A stretch of DNA of 12,459 nt from CBFCZU01 sp965602635 (GTDB taxonomy: Bacteria; Planctomycetota; Phycisphaerae; SM23-33), in assembly GCA_965602635.1 (NCBI GenBank), contig CBFCZU010000127.1:1-12459 (forward strand), written 5' to 3'. Positions 6,833 through 12,459 of this stretch are shown here, piece after piece. Below the pieces are notes generated by a model, which did not search any database, was not told where the DNA came from, and saw only the letters and a program-made list of their open reading frames with translations. Numbering within the stretch: position 1 is the first letter of the stretch; the number at the start of each line of letters is the position of its first letter. Made by a program: the position numbers and the translations under genes.

Positions 6833-8242
6833 ATGCCGATCCCTCGGCTCGCGCTGGCGGCACTGCTGGTGCTTAGCCTTGCGGCCCTCGCCGGGGGCGA
6901 TGAGCCGCCGCTGCCCGAAGGCCCGGGCGACGAGCCGCCGATGCCTGAGGGGCCTTCCGACGAGCCGCCGCTGCCCGAGGGCCCCAAGGACGAGAAGCCT
7001 CCCGCCGCCGAGGAGACCAAGCCCCTCGAGTGGCTGGGGCTGACGGGCTTCTGGGAGGTCCGCGGCGGCGTTCGCACCCAGAGCGACCGCTACGAGAAGG
7101 CCGCCTCGATCGGCGAGACCCGCCTTCAGTTGGGCTTCGAGAAGTCCTGGCAGAAGCTCACCTTCAAGCTCGTGACGGATTTCGTCTGCGACCCGGTGCT
7201 GGACCATCACTCGCTGCGGCTCGAGACCGGGCAGGGATGGATGGACCTGCGGCAGGCGAGCGTCGCGTTCAGCCCGGCCAAGTTCGCCGACGTGAAGATC
7301 GGCCGGCAAATCCTCACCTGGGGGACCGGGGACCTGATCTTCATCAACGACCTGTTCCCCAAGGACTGGCAGAGCTTCTTCATCGGACGGGACGTGGAGT
7401 ACCTCAAGGCCCCCTCCGACGCGGTGAAGATCGGCCTGTTCAGCGACCTGGCGAACGTGGACGTGGTTTACGTGCCGCGGTTCGACGTCGACCGGTTCAT
7501 CCGGGGCAGGCGGCTGTCGTACCGCAGCGCCGCCCTGGGCCGGCTTGCGGGGCGCGACGCGGTGGTCAACGCCGACCCGCCGGAGGAGTGGTTCGACGAC
7601 CACGAATGGGCCGCCCGCGTCTCCCGCAACCTCGGCGGCTACGAGTTGGCGGGCTACGGCTACTGGGGCTACTGGAAGAGCCCGGCCGGCATGGACCCGG
7701 CCACCGGGCGGGCGACCTTTCCGCGGCTGTCGGTGTACGGCGGCAGCGTACGCGGGCCGCTGGGAAAGGGAATCGTCAACTTCGAGGGCGGCTACTACGA
7801 CTCGCGCCAGGACCGCCACGGCGACGACCCGCTGGTCCGCAACGGCGAGGTACGCCTGCTGGCCGGCTACGAGCAGGACCTGCCGCGGATCGCGCGCGAC
7901 CTGACCGTCGGCGCGCAATACTACCTCGAGCTGATGACCGACTACGGCGCCTACCGCCGCGCCCTCCTGCCGGGCGCGAAGCCCGCCGAGTGCGACCGAC
8001 ACGTCCTGACCTTCGGCGTCAGGAAGCTGCTGATGAACCAGAACCTGGAGCTGTCGCTGTTCGCCTTCTACAGCCCCAGCGACTCCGACGCGTACCTGAG
8101 GCCGAGGGTCAGCTACAAGATCGACGACCACTGGAAGGCCGAGATCGGCGGCAACGTCTTCCTCGGGGCCGAGAGGCACATCTTCTTCGGCCAGTTCGCG
8201 AACAACACCAACATCTACGCCGCCCTGCGATACGGGTTCTGA
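6833..8242 (+). CDS. Outer-membrane beta-barrel protein, DUF1302/alginate-export-like
   Basis: A 469-residue exported protein. I chose the ATG at 6833 over the ATG at 6815 because AAGGAAG (6818-6824) is 8 bp upstream and the protein then opens with a clean signal peptide, MPIPRLALAALLVLSLAALA. A Pro/Glu/Asp linker made of three 10-residue repeats (DEPPLPEGPG and variants) follows. The rest alternates polar and aromatic strands typical of a beta barrel and contains the motifs GRQILTWGTGDLIFINDLFP and DWQSFFIGRDVEYLKAPSDA, seen in DUF1302-like porins that accompany RND permeases. It ends in ...ALRYGF; a terminal Phe is the usual signal for barrel assembly by the BAM complex. It is the third gene of the run, so it probably supplies the outer-membrane exit or docking site for whatever the permease and the LolA-like protein move. 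Barrel call strong; cargo unknown. Confidence 0.88.
   Translation: MPIPRLALAALLVLSLAALAGGDEPPLPEGPGDEPPMPEGPSDEPPLPEGPKDEKPPAAEETKPLEWLGLTGFWEVRGGVRTQSDRYEKAASIGETRLQLGFEKSWQKLTFKLVTDFVCDPVLDHHSLRLETGQGWMDLRQASVAFSPAKFADVKIGRQILTWGTGDLIFINDLFPKDWQSFFIGRDVEYLKAPSDAVKIGLFSDLANVDVVYVPRFDVDRFIRGRRLSYRSAALGRLAGRDAVVNADPPEEWFDDHEWAARVSRNLGGYELAGYGYWGYWKSPAGMDPATGRATFPRLSVYGGSVRGPLGKGIVNFEGGYYDSRQDRHGDDPLVRNGEVRLLAGYEQDLPRIARDLTVGAQYYLELMTDYGAYRRALLPGAKPAECDRHVLTFGVRKLLMNQNLELSLFAFYSPSDSDAYLRPRVSYKIDDHWKAEIGGNVFLGAERHIFFGQFANNTNIYAALRYGF
6899..6988 (+). repeat. Three tandem 30-bp repeats coding an acidic Pro-rich linker
   Basis: Units at 6899-6928, 6929-6958 and 6959-6988 each encode DEPP(L/M)PEGP plus one residue; a fourth partial unit (DEKPP) follows. 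The period is a multiple of three, so copy number can change without breaking the frame. It lies directly after the signal peptide of the barrel protein and would form a flexible periplasmic linker. Confidence 0.9.
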
Positions 8243-8251
8243 CGTTTGGGT

Positions 8252-8279
8252 CGCCGATCGACCGGTCGGTGGATCGGCG
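8252..8279 (+). terminator. Possible terminator hairpin after the exporter genes
   Basis: CGCCGATC (8252-8259) and GATCGGCG (8272-8279) form a perfect 8-bp stem around a 12-nt GC-rich loop, starting 10 bp after the barrel gene stop. No T-run follows, so it would be a weak or non-canonical intrinsic terminator, or an RNA-end-stabilising hairpin. Confidence 0.4.
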
Positions 8280-8459
8280 GGGAGCCGAATCGCTGCTGCC
8301 GCCCCTGCCTGCCGGCCGAGGTATATGGTAGAATGAGCATCAGTGCCATGCTCCGGCGGCTTGCGGGGCGATCTGGGACGGCAGGTTGAACGGTCGGCAG
8401 AAGGCGCCCGGGGGGACATTCTTCTAGACACCTCAGGACATTGACCGCGCCAGCTCCTC

Positions 8460-8623
8460 GACCTCCGGGTTACTCGCCCGGAGGTGCGAGCGCGAATCGC
8501 CGTATTCTTTGTCGGAAGCCTGCAGCAGCAAGGGGATTAGTGACCTCCGGGTTACTCGCCCCGATGCGCGCGCGTCAATCGCCGTGTTCTTCGCCGGAAG
8601 CCTGGAGCAGCAAGGGCATTAGT
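8460..8623. repeat. 82-bp direct tandem duplication (two copies, about 87% identical)
   Basis: Copy 1 is 8460-8541 and copy 2 is 8542-8623; both begin GACCTCCGGGTTACTCGCCC and end GCAAG-GG-ATTAGT, with about 11 mismatches over 82 positions. The period is not a multiple of three. In copy 1, ACCTCCGGG (8461-8469) and CCCGGAGGT (8477-8485) make a perfect 9-bp stem with a 7-nt loop; copy 2 has lost this pairing. Read leftward, copy 1 gives a protein-like tail LLLQASDKEYGDSRSHLRAS then NPEVEELARSMS and a stop at 8433-8435, while copy 2 has a TGA in the same frame, so the unit may come from the end of a dead gene. Confidence 0.85.
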
Positions 8624-8648
8624 GACCTTCAGTGAGGGCGTTCGCCAG

Positions 8649-8714
8649 CCAATGCCCCGGGCAAAGCCACCTCTGCGTCGCTAACGACCGCTGGATGCGT
8701 ATCTTGGGCATTGG
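8649..8714. repeat. Perfect 9-bp inverted repeat
   Basis: CCAATGCCC (8649-8657) and GGGCATTGG (8706-8714) are exact complements 48 bp apart. Within the loop, GTCGCTAACG (8677-8686) is an exact complement of CGTTAGCGAC at 8866-8875. These pairings could shape one folded RNA across 8649-8875. Confidence 0.6.
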
Positions 8715-8830
8715 ATGCGGCGTTGTCCCAGGCCCCGGACTTCGGCTGCAAGGGCGCCGGAATGTGGCGGCTTCGATCTTGCGGACGCTCCCCATACGCT
8801 CCCAGCCGGGGCCGCCGGCCCCCAGCGCAT

Positions 8831-8864
8831 AAGAAGAGCCAGCCGTAACCGACTGGCCCTTCTT
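8831..8864. terminator. Long hairpin, terminator-like, possibly bidirectional
   Basis: AAGAAGAGCCAGCCG (8831-8845), loop TAAC, and CGACTGGCCCTTCTT (8850-8864) form a 15-bp stem with two A/C mismatches. The T-rich 3' arm preceded by a GC-rich core resembles an intrinsic terminator read rightward, and the mirror arm would do the same leftward; there is no separate long T-run. It may insulate the exporter genes from what lies to the right. Confidence 0.5.
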
Positions 8865-9055
8865 GCGTTAGCGACTAGCGGGGTCCACACCCCCTTCGAA
8901 ACCGAAACAGAGACACGCGGCGATGGCGGTTATCAGCCAGGGGGCGCTTCACTGCGTTGCAGCCGGGGATGGGTTATGGGAAGCGCGACATTTCAGGGGA
9001 AAGCGGTGGAGGCGTGAGAGGGCGTCCTCTTGCATTGTTCCGGCGGCGGTCCAAA

Positions 9056-9181
9056 ATGTCGGGCCGCTGCGAACACTGGACTTACCGCGAGCGCGCAGGA
9101 GGCGTAATCATCGACGCAGAGGAGATTCGCTACCAGCGCTGGAGCGGACCGCTGAAGCACTACTACCGTTGGGCCGCGTGA
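9056..9181 (+). CDS. Possible 41-residue small protein, unknown
   Basis: A short frame from ATG 9056 reads MSGRCEHWTYRERAGGVIID, then AEEIRYQRWSGPLKHYYRWA. It is rich in Trp, Tyr and His, unlike random GC-rich DNA, but has only a weak purine stretch upstream and no family I know. It lies alone between the hairpin region and the cold-shock gene terminator. It could be a fragment of a lost gene. Confidence 0.25.
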   Translation: MSGRCEHWTYRERAGGVIIDAEEIRYQRWSGPLKHYYRWAA

Positions 9182-9265
9182 TCCTTTCGGAATCCCTGTT
9201 GGGACGACCATGTGAACGACGGTCTGGGGCGGACCGCGTCACTGCGGACCTGCGACGGGGCGCAG

Positions 9266-9293
9266 AAAAAGCGCCGCCACGAAGGGCGGCGCT
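9266..9293 (-). terminator. Intrinsic terminator of the cold-shock gene
   Basis: Read leftward, AGCGCCGCC, a 6-nt loop and GGCGGCGCT form a perfect 9-bp stem (9285-9293 with 9270-9278) that runs into five Ts (9270-9266). It starts 25 bp after the cold-shock gene stop, which is textbook placement. Confidence 0.9.
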
Positions 9294-9317
9294 GGTTCTT
9301 ACAGATCTGGCGCCAGG

Positions 9318-9518
9318 CTACGCCTTGACGACGTTCGCGGCCCGGGGGCCCTTGTCGCCCTGGACGACCTCAAACGAGACCGCCTCGCCTTCCGCGAGCG
9401 ACTTGAAGCCCTCGGCCTGGATGTCGTTGTGGTGGACGAACACGTCGCCGCCCTCATCGGTCTCGATGAAACCGAAGCCCTTGGAATCGTTGAACCACTT
9501 CACCTTACCGGTTGCCAT
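9318..9518 (-). CDS. CspA-family cold-shock protein
   Basis: A 66-residue single cold-shock domain (OB fold) that binds single-stranded RNA and DNA and acts as an RNA chaperone in the cytoplasm. The protein starts MATGKVKWFNDSKGFGFI, which includes RNP1 (KGFGFI), followed by RNP2 (DVFVHH) and the usual GPRAANV end. Length is normal for the family. Two ATGs are close together: AAGGAG (9532-9527) is 2 bp from the ATG at 9524 but 8 bp from the ATG at 9518, so the second is the start, giving the standard MATGKVKWF N-terminus. It is a single-gene unit with its own promoter and terminator. The long leader suggests control by RNA folding, as in known cspA genes, but the condition that induces it cannot be read from sequence. 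Confidence 0.96.
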   Translation of the reverse strand: MATGKVKWFNDSKGFGFIETDEGGDVFVHHNDIQAEGFKSLAEGEAVSFEVVQGDKGPRAANVVKA

Positions 9519-9712
9519 ATGCATGGCTCCTTCAAACAGTCAGCATGTTGGATTCGCGAGCATTGGTCATCCAGGCTGATCCGACCCCAAGGCGAATAGC
9601 GCTCATTCACGAGGGGAGACAGCGAGGAGCAAGCTGCAAACGAAAGAGGGTGCAAACCCGATTCGCCGACGGGGGAAGGAACCTTGTCCTCCCGCTGCCG
9701 CCGTCCCATAAC
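9519..9712 (-). promoter_or_regulatory. Long 5' leader of the cold-shock gene
   Basis: From the predicted transcription start near 9712 to the start codon there are about 190 nt without a gene, similar to the long leaders of cspA-type mRNAs. ATTCGC (9597-9592, read leftward) pairs with GCGAAT (9557-9552), and inside it TTGG-GTC pairs with GAC-CAA, forming a stem about 25 nt before the ribosome binding site. Temperature-dependent folding is inferred by analogy. Confidence 0.5.
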
Positions 9713-9718
9713 CTACTC

Positions 9719-9747
9719 ATGCTAGACGGCGCCGTCTGCAGAGTCAA
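9719..9747 (-). promoter_or_regulatory. Sigma-70-type promoter for the cold-shock gene
   Basis: Read leftward, TTGACT (9747-9742) and TAGCAT (9724-9719) are separated by exactly 17 bp, close to the consensus -35 and -10 with ideal spacing. It lies 200 bp upstream of the cold-shock start and downstream of the glycosyltransferase stop, so it would drive the cold-shock gene alone. Confidence 0.7.
9724..9737. promoter_or_regulatory. Perfect 14-bp palindrome in the promoter spacer
   Basis: AGACGGCGCCGTCT is fully self-complementary and fills most of the 17-bp spacer between the -35 and -10 elements, touching the -10. That placement is typical of a repressor operator; no regulator is coded nearby. 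Confidence 0.45.
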
Positions 9748-9835
9748 GAGGAATCTTCGGGCAAATCGAGAGAACCCGTCGCTCTCCGGTGGGCTCTCAT
9801 GGCTCCCGCCCCAGTACTCCTCGGCTTCCACTGCT

Positions 9836-11212
9836 TCATTCGCTCAAGATGGACGGCTTCTCCCTCAGGAATCGGGCCCCTCGGCCCACTGCCATCTCCT
9901 TCTTGTCACTGACGAACCCCACCTGCTGAAGCAGCGCCCAAGCGCTGTTGTGCCACCCCATCTGGTAGCCCCGCTGGTGGGCCTCCTTTTCCATTCTCAG
10001 TCGCATGTCTTCGTTGAAGACCACGAGGTCGAGGGCCCGGGCGATCTGCTCGACCGAGTCTTCTCCAGGGTCGACCAGGATGCCTCTGGCATACCTGCCG
10101 ATGACCATGCCGCTTGAGCAGGGCTTGTTTGAGTGAATCAGTTCCAGCGCACACCGGAACTTCGTGGCTATCGCAATCCTTCCGCAGCCCAGAGTCTCGG
10201 CCAGTATGCCGCTGGAGATCTGGGACAGGTCAAGATACGGAAGCACGACGACATTGGCGGCGCCGTAGATCTCCAGGAAGCTCACTTCCTCCAGGAAGGC
10301 GTCGAGAAAGACAACGTCGTATTCTCCAAAATCTACGTCCGCCAGGTCCCCGACCTTGCACCACCGCAGTTCGGACTGCCCAAGCGCCTGGGTCAGCTGC
10401 GTTTGGTACTCCCGGTACAGTCGCCCCCCCTCTGCACGCACGAAGCCCGGATGGGCCTCGCCGGCGATGAGGTACACGATCTTCCGCCTCTGCTTCTGCG
10501 CGCAGGACTCGGCCAGGAATCGACCGTAGGCCCGAATGCCATACTGAAGTCCCTTGCCCGGAGAGACCATTCCCAACGTGGCGACAAGGAAGATGTCCTC
10601 GAGGCCATACTTCTGTTTGACCGCCAGGCGGTCGTACTCGGACGGGTGATGCACCCGGATGCCGTGATCGATGTGGGTGAGCTTCCACCGGTCGATTCCG
10701 TAGATGGGGGATACCAGCGTTTCCATGGCGCTTTCGGTCGTGACGATCAGGCCGTCGCTGATGCCGGCCAATTGCTGCAAGACGCGCTGTTGGTGCGAAT
10801 CGGGCCGATCACGCACCGTGTGAAGGTAGACGAAGGTGCTCAGACCCTCCCGAACGAACGCTCTCGCCATATCCACGAAGTTCGTACCCTTACCGTCTTG
10901 TCCGTTCTCGTCGGGGTCCAGGCCATATTCGTGCTGGAGTACGACAGCAGTGGGATTCGCACGGGCCTTGGCTCTCGCTATCACCTCCTCGGTGGCCTGA
11001 CGCCAGGATTCGGGGCTGTACTGGTCAATGACTACGTCCACAGGGGTGCTGTAGGGACCGCTTTGGTCGTCAATCGCTGCCACGTCCACTCGACGGACTT
11101 CTTCTGCAAAATTCTGAAGCGCATCGGCCAGGTCGCGCGAGAATGTGGCGATACCGCAACGTCTCGGTGGATACGTGCCCACAATCCGGATGTCAAGCTT
11201 GCGGTCTCTCAT
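9836..11212 (-). CDS. GT-B glycosyltransferase (GT4-like)
   Basis: A 458-residue cytoplasmic glycosyltransferase that would move a sugar from a nucleotide donor to an acceptor. The start MRDRKLDIRIVGTYPPRRCG is followed by IATFSRDLADAL, the N-terminal Rossmann motif of a GT4-like subgroup. THIDHGI (the 'IPHGV' position) and LGMVSPGKGLQYGIRAYGRF (the donor-phosphate Lys region) mark the domain junction; LPYLDLSQISSGILAETLGC in the C-terminal domain stands where the GT4 E-x7-E/donor loop lies. The canonical E-x7-E spacing is not obvious. I chose ATG 11212 because it is the first ATG and matches the family start; the longer frame begins at a TTG (11302) with a Ser/Arg/Ala-rich, non-conserved extension. 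No good ribosome binding site is visible. It sits about 100 bp after the HEAT-like gene and may be cotranscribed. Substrate unknown: trehalose-, mannose- or cell-surface-type products are all possible. Confidence 0.88.
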   Translation of the reverse strand: MRDRKLDIRIVGTYPPRRCGIATFSRDLADALQNFAEEVRRVDVAAIDDQSGPYSTPVDVVIDQYSPESWRQATEEVIARAKARANPTAVVLQHEYGLDPDENGQDGKGTNFVDMARAFVREGLSTFVYLHTVRDRPDSHQQRVLQQLAGISDGLIVTTESAMETLVSPIYGIDRWKLTHIDHGIRVHHPSEYDRLAVKQKYGLEDIFLVATLGMVSPGKGLQYGIRAYGRFLAESCAQKQRRKIVYLIAGEAHPGFVRAEGGRLYREYQTQLTQALGQSELRWCKVGDLADVDFGEYDVVFLDAFLEEVSFLEIYGAANVVVLPYLDLSQISSGILAETLGCGRIAIATKFRCALELIHSNKPCSSGMVIGRYARGILVDPGEDSVEQIARALDLVVFNEDMRLRMEKEAHQRGYQMGWHNSAWALLQQVGFVSDKKEMAVGRGARFLREKPSILSE

Positions 11213-11311
11213 GTGCGTGTAGTTTGATCGGCGCGCCGAAGCAGCGCTCTGCCAAGCATGCGCGACCGACCGACGGAAACGGTACTGCTGACGTCCAGAC
11301 AATTCAGAACG

Positions 11312-11872
11312 TCAGAACGCCAGGCGGTCGTACTGGGCTCTTCCGGGGCCGAGCCACCACTCCCGGGCCGTCTGGACGCCCTGAGCATCGGGGGTACACG
11401 GCTTGCCGATGATCCGGCCGAGGGCCTCGGCGGCGGCGTACCGTAGGGCCGCGGAGTTGATCTCGTCTTCCGCGTCACCCAGCGAGACTTGCTGGCAGAG
11501 GTAGTAGACCGCCCGGTCGTCACCCAGGCGGCCGAGCTGCTGACAGACCATCTTCTTGAGGGACAACGTGTTGGCAGCTCCAACAGGTGTGCGATAGCTC
11601 TCGAGAATGCGTAGCAGCGGCACCACGGCCGCGTCGCCGGCCGAGGCGAACTGGTCCAGCTTCTCGCGCTGCGTCGTTTCCGGCCAGCCGGCAAACTGCT
11701 GGTAGATCTCGTCGGCCAGGTGGGTCAACTCCAGCTTGACGGATAGCTGGTCCTGTCCGCTCGTCGGGGGGGCACCCAGACCTGTTGTGCCGCCCTGTTC
11801 GCCGAGGCCCCCGGGCGTCCGCTGTCTTGCGACCCGTCTCTTGCGAACCTCGTTCTTTTGCTCGGAGTTCAT
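11312..11872 (-). CDS. HEAT-repeat-like protein, uncharacterised
   Basis: A 186-residue soluble protein without signal peptide. The first ~45 residues are polar, Arg/Gly/Thr-rich and probably disordered. The rest is helical, with HEAT-like pairs: DAAVVPLLRILESYRTPVGA, then LKKMVCQQLGRLGDDRAVYY and ALRYAAAEALGRIIGK, ending TAREWW...YDRLAF. HEAT repeats bind partners, here unknown. The ATG overlaps the stop of the small gene upstream by 4 bp (ATGA, 11869-11872), with GAGGGT just before it. The final TGA is at 11314-11312. Confidence 0.75.
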   Translation of the reverse strand: MNSEQKNEVRKRRVARQRTPGGLGEQGGTTGLGAPPTSGQDQLSVKLELTHLADEIYQQFAGWPETTQREKLDQFASAGDAAVVPLLRILESYRTPVGAANTLSLKKMVCQQLGRLGDDRAVYYLCQQVSLGDAEDEINSAALRYAAAEALGRIIGKPCTPDAQGVQTAREWWLGPGRAQYDRLAF

Positions 11873-12054
11873 GATGCACCCTCTGCGGGTTCGGAGTCTT
11901 TGTGGTTTCCGTCGCCGAAGTGGTCGACGGTGTGACTGGCTGCCAGGCGCCCGCTCGGGGCGACTACCTGGCCTCGTCGCTTGCCGCGCATGTCGACCCT
12001 TGGAGTGTTCGTGTCACGCACTGCAGCGTGTTGTCGGCGGTTCCGTCGCTTCAC
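11869..12054 (-). CDS. Small basic protein, 61 residues, unknown
   Basis: A GTG-started frame exactly fills the space between two genes: its GTG overlaps the stop of the 87-residue gene (GTGA, 12051-12054) and its TGA overlaps the start of the HEAT-like gene (ATGA, 11869-11872). AGGTGG lies just upstream. The product begins MKRRNRRQHAAVRDTNTPRV and is Arg/Lys-rich at the N-terminus and more acidic at the end (NHKDSEPAEGAS). No family is recognised. The two 4-bp overlaps are the main support; composition alone would not convince. Confidence 0.5.
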   Translation of the reverse strand: MKRRNRRQHAAVRDTNTPRVDMRGKRRGQVVAPSGRLAASHTVDHFGDGNHKDSEPAEGAS

Positions 12055-12314
12055 TTGCCACCTGGGTCAGTCGGCGGATGCAGACGCTCGGTCGCGACCA
12101 GTACACGTTCGCCGCTGGGCAACGTCGTTGAGCGACAGCGGACACATTCCCCGGTCGTGTATTGCCACCGCTCCTCCGTATCCTCGTTTTCAGAGACGAT
12201 CCGGTAGGAGTCCTCGCCCTCGTGGACAGCCTCGACGCGTCGCCAGGCGTCGTTGCCTTTGCCGAGAAAGGGCACATAGATGTCTCGTATTTGTCGTTTC
12301 TCCGGTCCGGACAT
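12051..12314 (-). CDS. Conserved hypothetical protein, 87 residues, small beta (SH3-like?) fold
   Basis: The protein reads MSGPEKRQIRDIYVPFLGKG, then NDAWRRVEAVHEGEDSYRIV, an acidic loop, WQYTTGECVRCRS and a polar tail. The order 'Y-V-P-F-L-G-x-G-x-D-x-W-R-x-V-E-A ... Y-R-I-V ... W-Q-Y-x-x-G-x-x-V-R-C' resembles a family of short hypothetical proteins with alternating beta strands seen in many proteobacteria and planctomycetes, with no known function; the SH3-like fold is my guess. I chose ATG 12314 because AGAGGA sits 7 bp upstream; the upstream extension to 12452 crosses an inverted repeat and looks non-coding. It is first in a coupled three-gene run. Confidence 0.7.
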   Translation of the reverse strand: MSGPEKRQIRDIYVPFLGKGNDAWRRVEAVHEGEDSYRIVSENEDTEERWQYTTGECVRCRSTTLPSGERVLVATERLHPPTDPGGK

Positions 12315-12353
12315 CGCGATGTCCTCTTCTCTATTGAGCTTTGAATCGCAAAT

Positions 12354-12376
12354 GCAATCCGCCAACGGCGGATTGC
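12354..12376. repeat. Perfect 10-bp inverted repeat upstream of the leftward cluster
   Basis: GCAATCCGCC (12354-12363), loop AAC, GGCGGATTGC (12367-12376). It lies 40 bp upstream of the first gene of the leftward cluster. Read leftward it is followed by ATTTGCGATT, a weak T-rich tail. It could be the terminator of a gene beyond the right edge, a leader hairpin, or a dispersed REP-like repeat. Confidence 0.7.
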
Positions 12377-12459
12377 CCCGTGGTTTCAGGCCCTGATCTT
12401 GGCCTGGTACGGGGCGGGATCCACCGCTACTCGTGTCGCAGATCCGTTCCACGCGCAGA

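Larger units (their letters stand above)
8243..9265. other. About 1 kb of mostly non-coding, repeat- and hairpin-rich DNA
   Basis: No frame here has a convincing start, length and family match. It contains a promoter-like TATATGGTAGAATG (8322-8335, with only a weak -35), the 82-bp tandem duplication, paired inverted repeats and the large hairpin at 8831-8864, plus one weak small frame at 9056-9181. A structured non-coding transcript or decayed mobile DNA are both possible. Confidence 0.5.

Noticed and set aside
6515..8431. Leftward open frame of 638 codons opposite the LolA-like and barrel genes
   Set aside because: Antisense shadow: low-complexity Val/Ala/Arg/Gln composition and no motif, whereas the rightward frames have signal peptides and family motifs.
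8460..8623. CRISPR array
   Set aside because: Only two adjacent 82-bp copies with no unique spacers between them and no cas genes.
8677..8875. Integron attC-like site (CGCTAAC ... GTTAGCG inverted pair)
   Set aside because: The outer pair does not fit the RYYYAAC/GTTRRRY core consensus, and there are no matching inner L boxes, integrase or cassette arrangement.
10133..11227. Rightward open frame of 364 codons opposite the glycosyltransferase
   Set aside because: The leftward frame carries clear GT-B motifs; the rightward one has no recognisable domain.

Overview
The window is GC-rich chromosomal DNA, most likely from a member of the Planctomycetes or a related PVC-group bacterium. This rests on three things: a transposase resembling one common in planctomycete genomes, a periplasmic PD40-repeat lipoprotein, and Gram-negative envelope genes (RND permease, LolA-like protein, outer-membrane barrel). 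The taxonomic call is an inference from family resemblance.

Left side (1-1278): decayed accessory DNA. A transposase gene reads leftward off the window edge. Next to it is only the C-terminal end of a GNAT acetyltransferase. About 330 bp without a recognisable gene follow. Then comes a radical SAM (B12-binding type) pseudogene that keeps its first ~34 and last ~60 codons in different frames, so its catalytic middle has been deleted.

Centre (1263-8242): a rightward block. It starts with a PD40 beta-propeller lipoprotein whose start overlaps the tail of the dead radical SAM gene. After an intergenic stretch holding an orphan C-terminal reading frame come three genes: an RND/MMPL permease (3033-5933), a LolA-fold outer-membrane-lipoprotein-sorting-like protein (5930-6811, overlapping the permease by 4 bp), and a DUF1302-like outer-membrane barrel (6833-8242). 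Together they could form an inner membrane, periplasm and outer membrane path for a lipid or other hydrophobic cargo. The permease has an extra C-terminal tail with a Cys cluster and two more hydrophobic segments.

Right-centre (8243-9835): about 1 kb lacks convincing genes. It holds an 82-bp tandem duplication, several inverted repeats and a 15-bp hairpin. Then comes a leftward CspA-type cold-shock gene with a well-formed promoter (TTGACT-17-TAGCAT), a perfect 14-bp palindrome in the promoter spacer, a ~190-nt leader and a classic intrinsic terminator.

Right side (9836-12314): a leftward cluster. Three genes are coupled by 4-bp overlaps (87-aa conserved hypothetical, 61-aa basic protein, HEAT-repeat-like protein). 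About 100 bp later comes a family 4-type glycosyltransferase. A 10-bp perfect inverted repeat lies upstream of the cluster.
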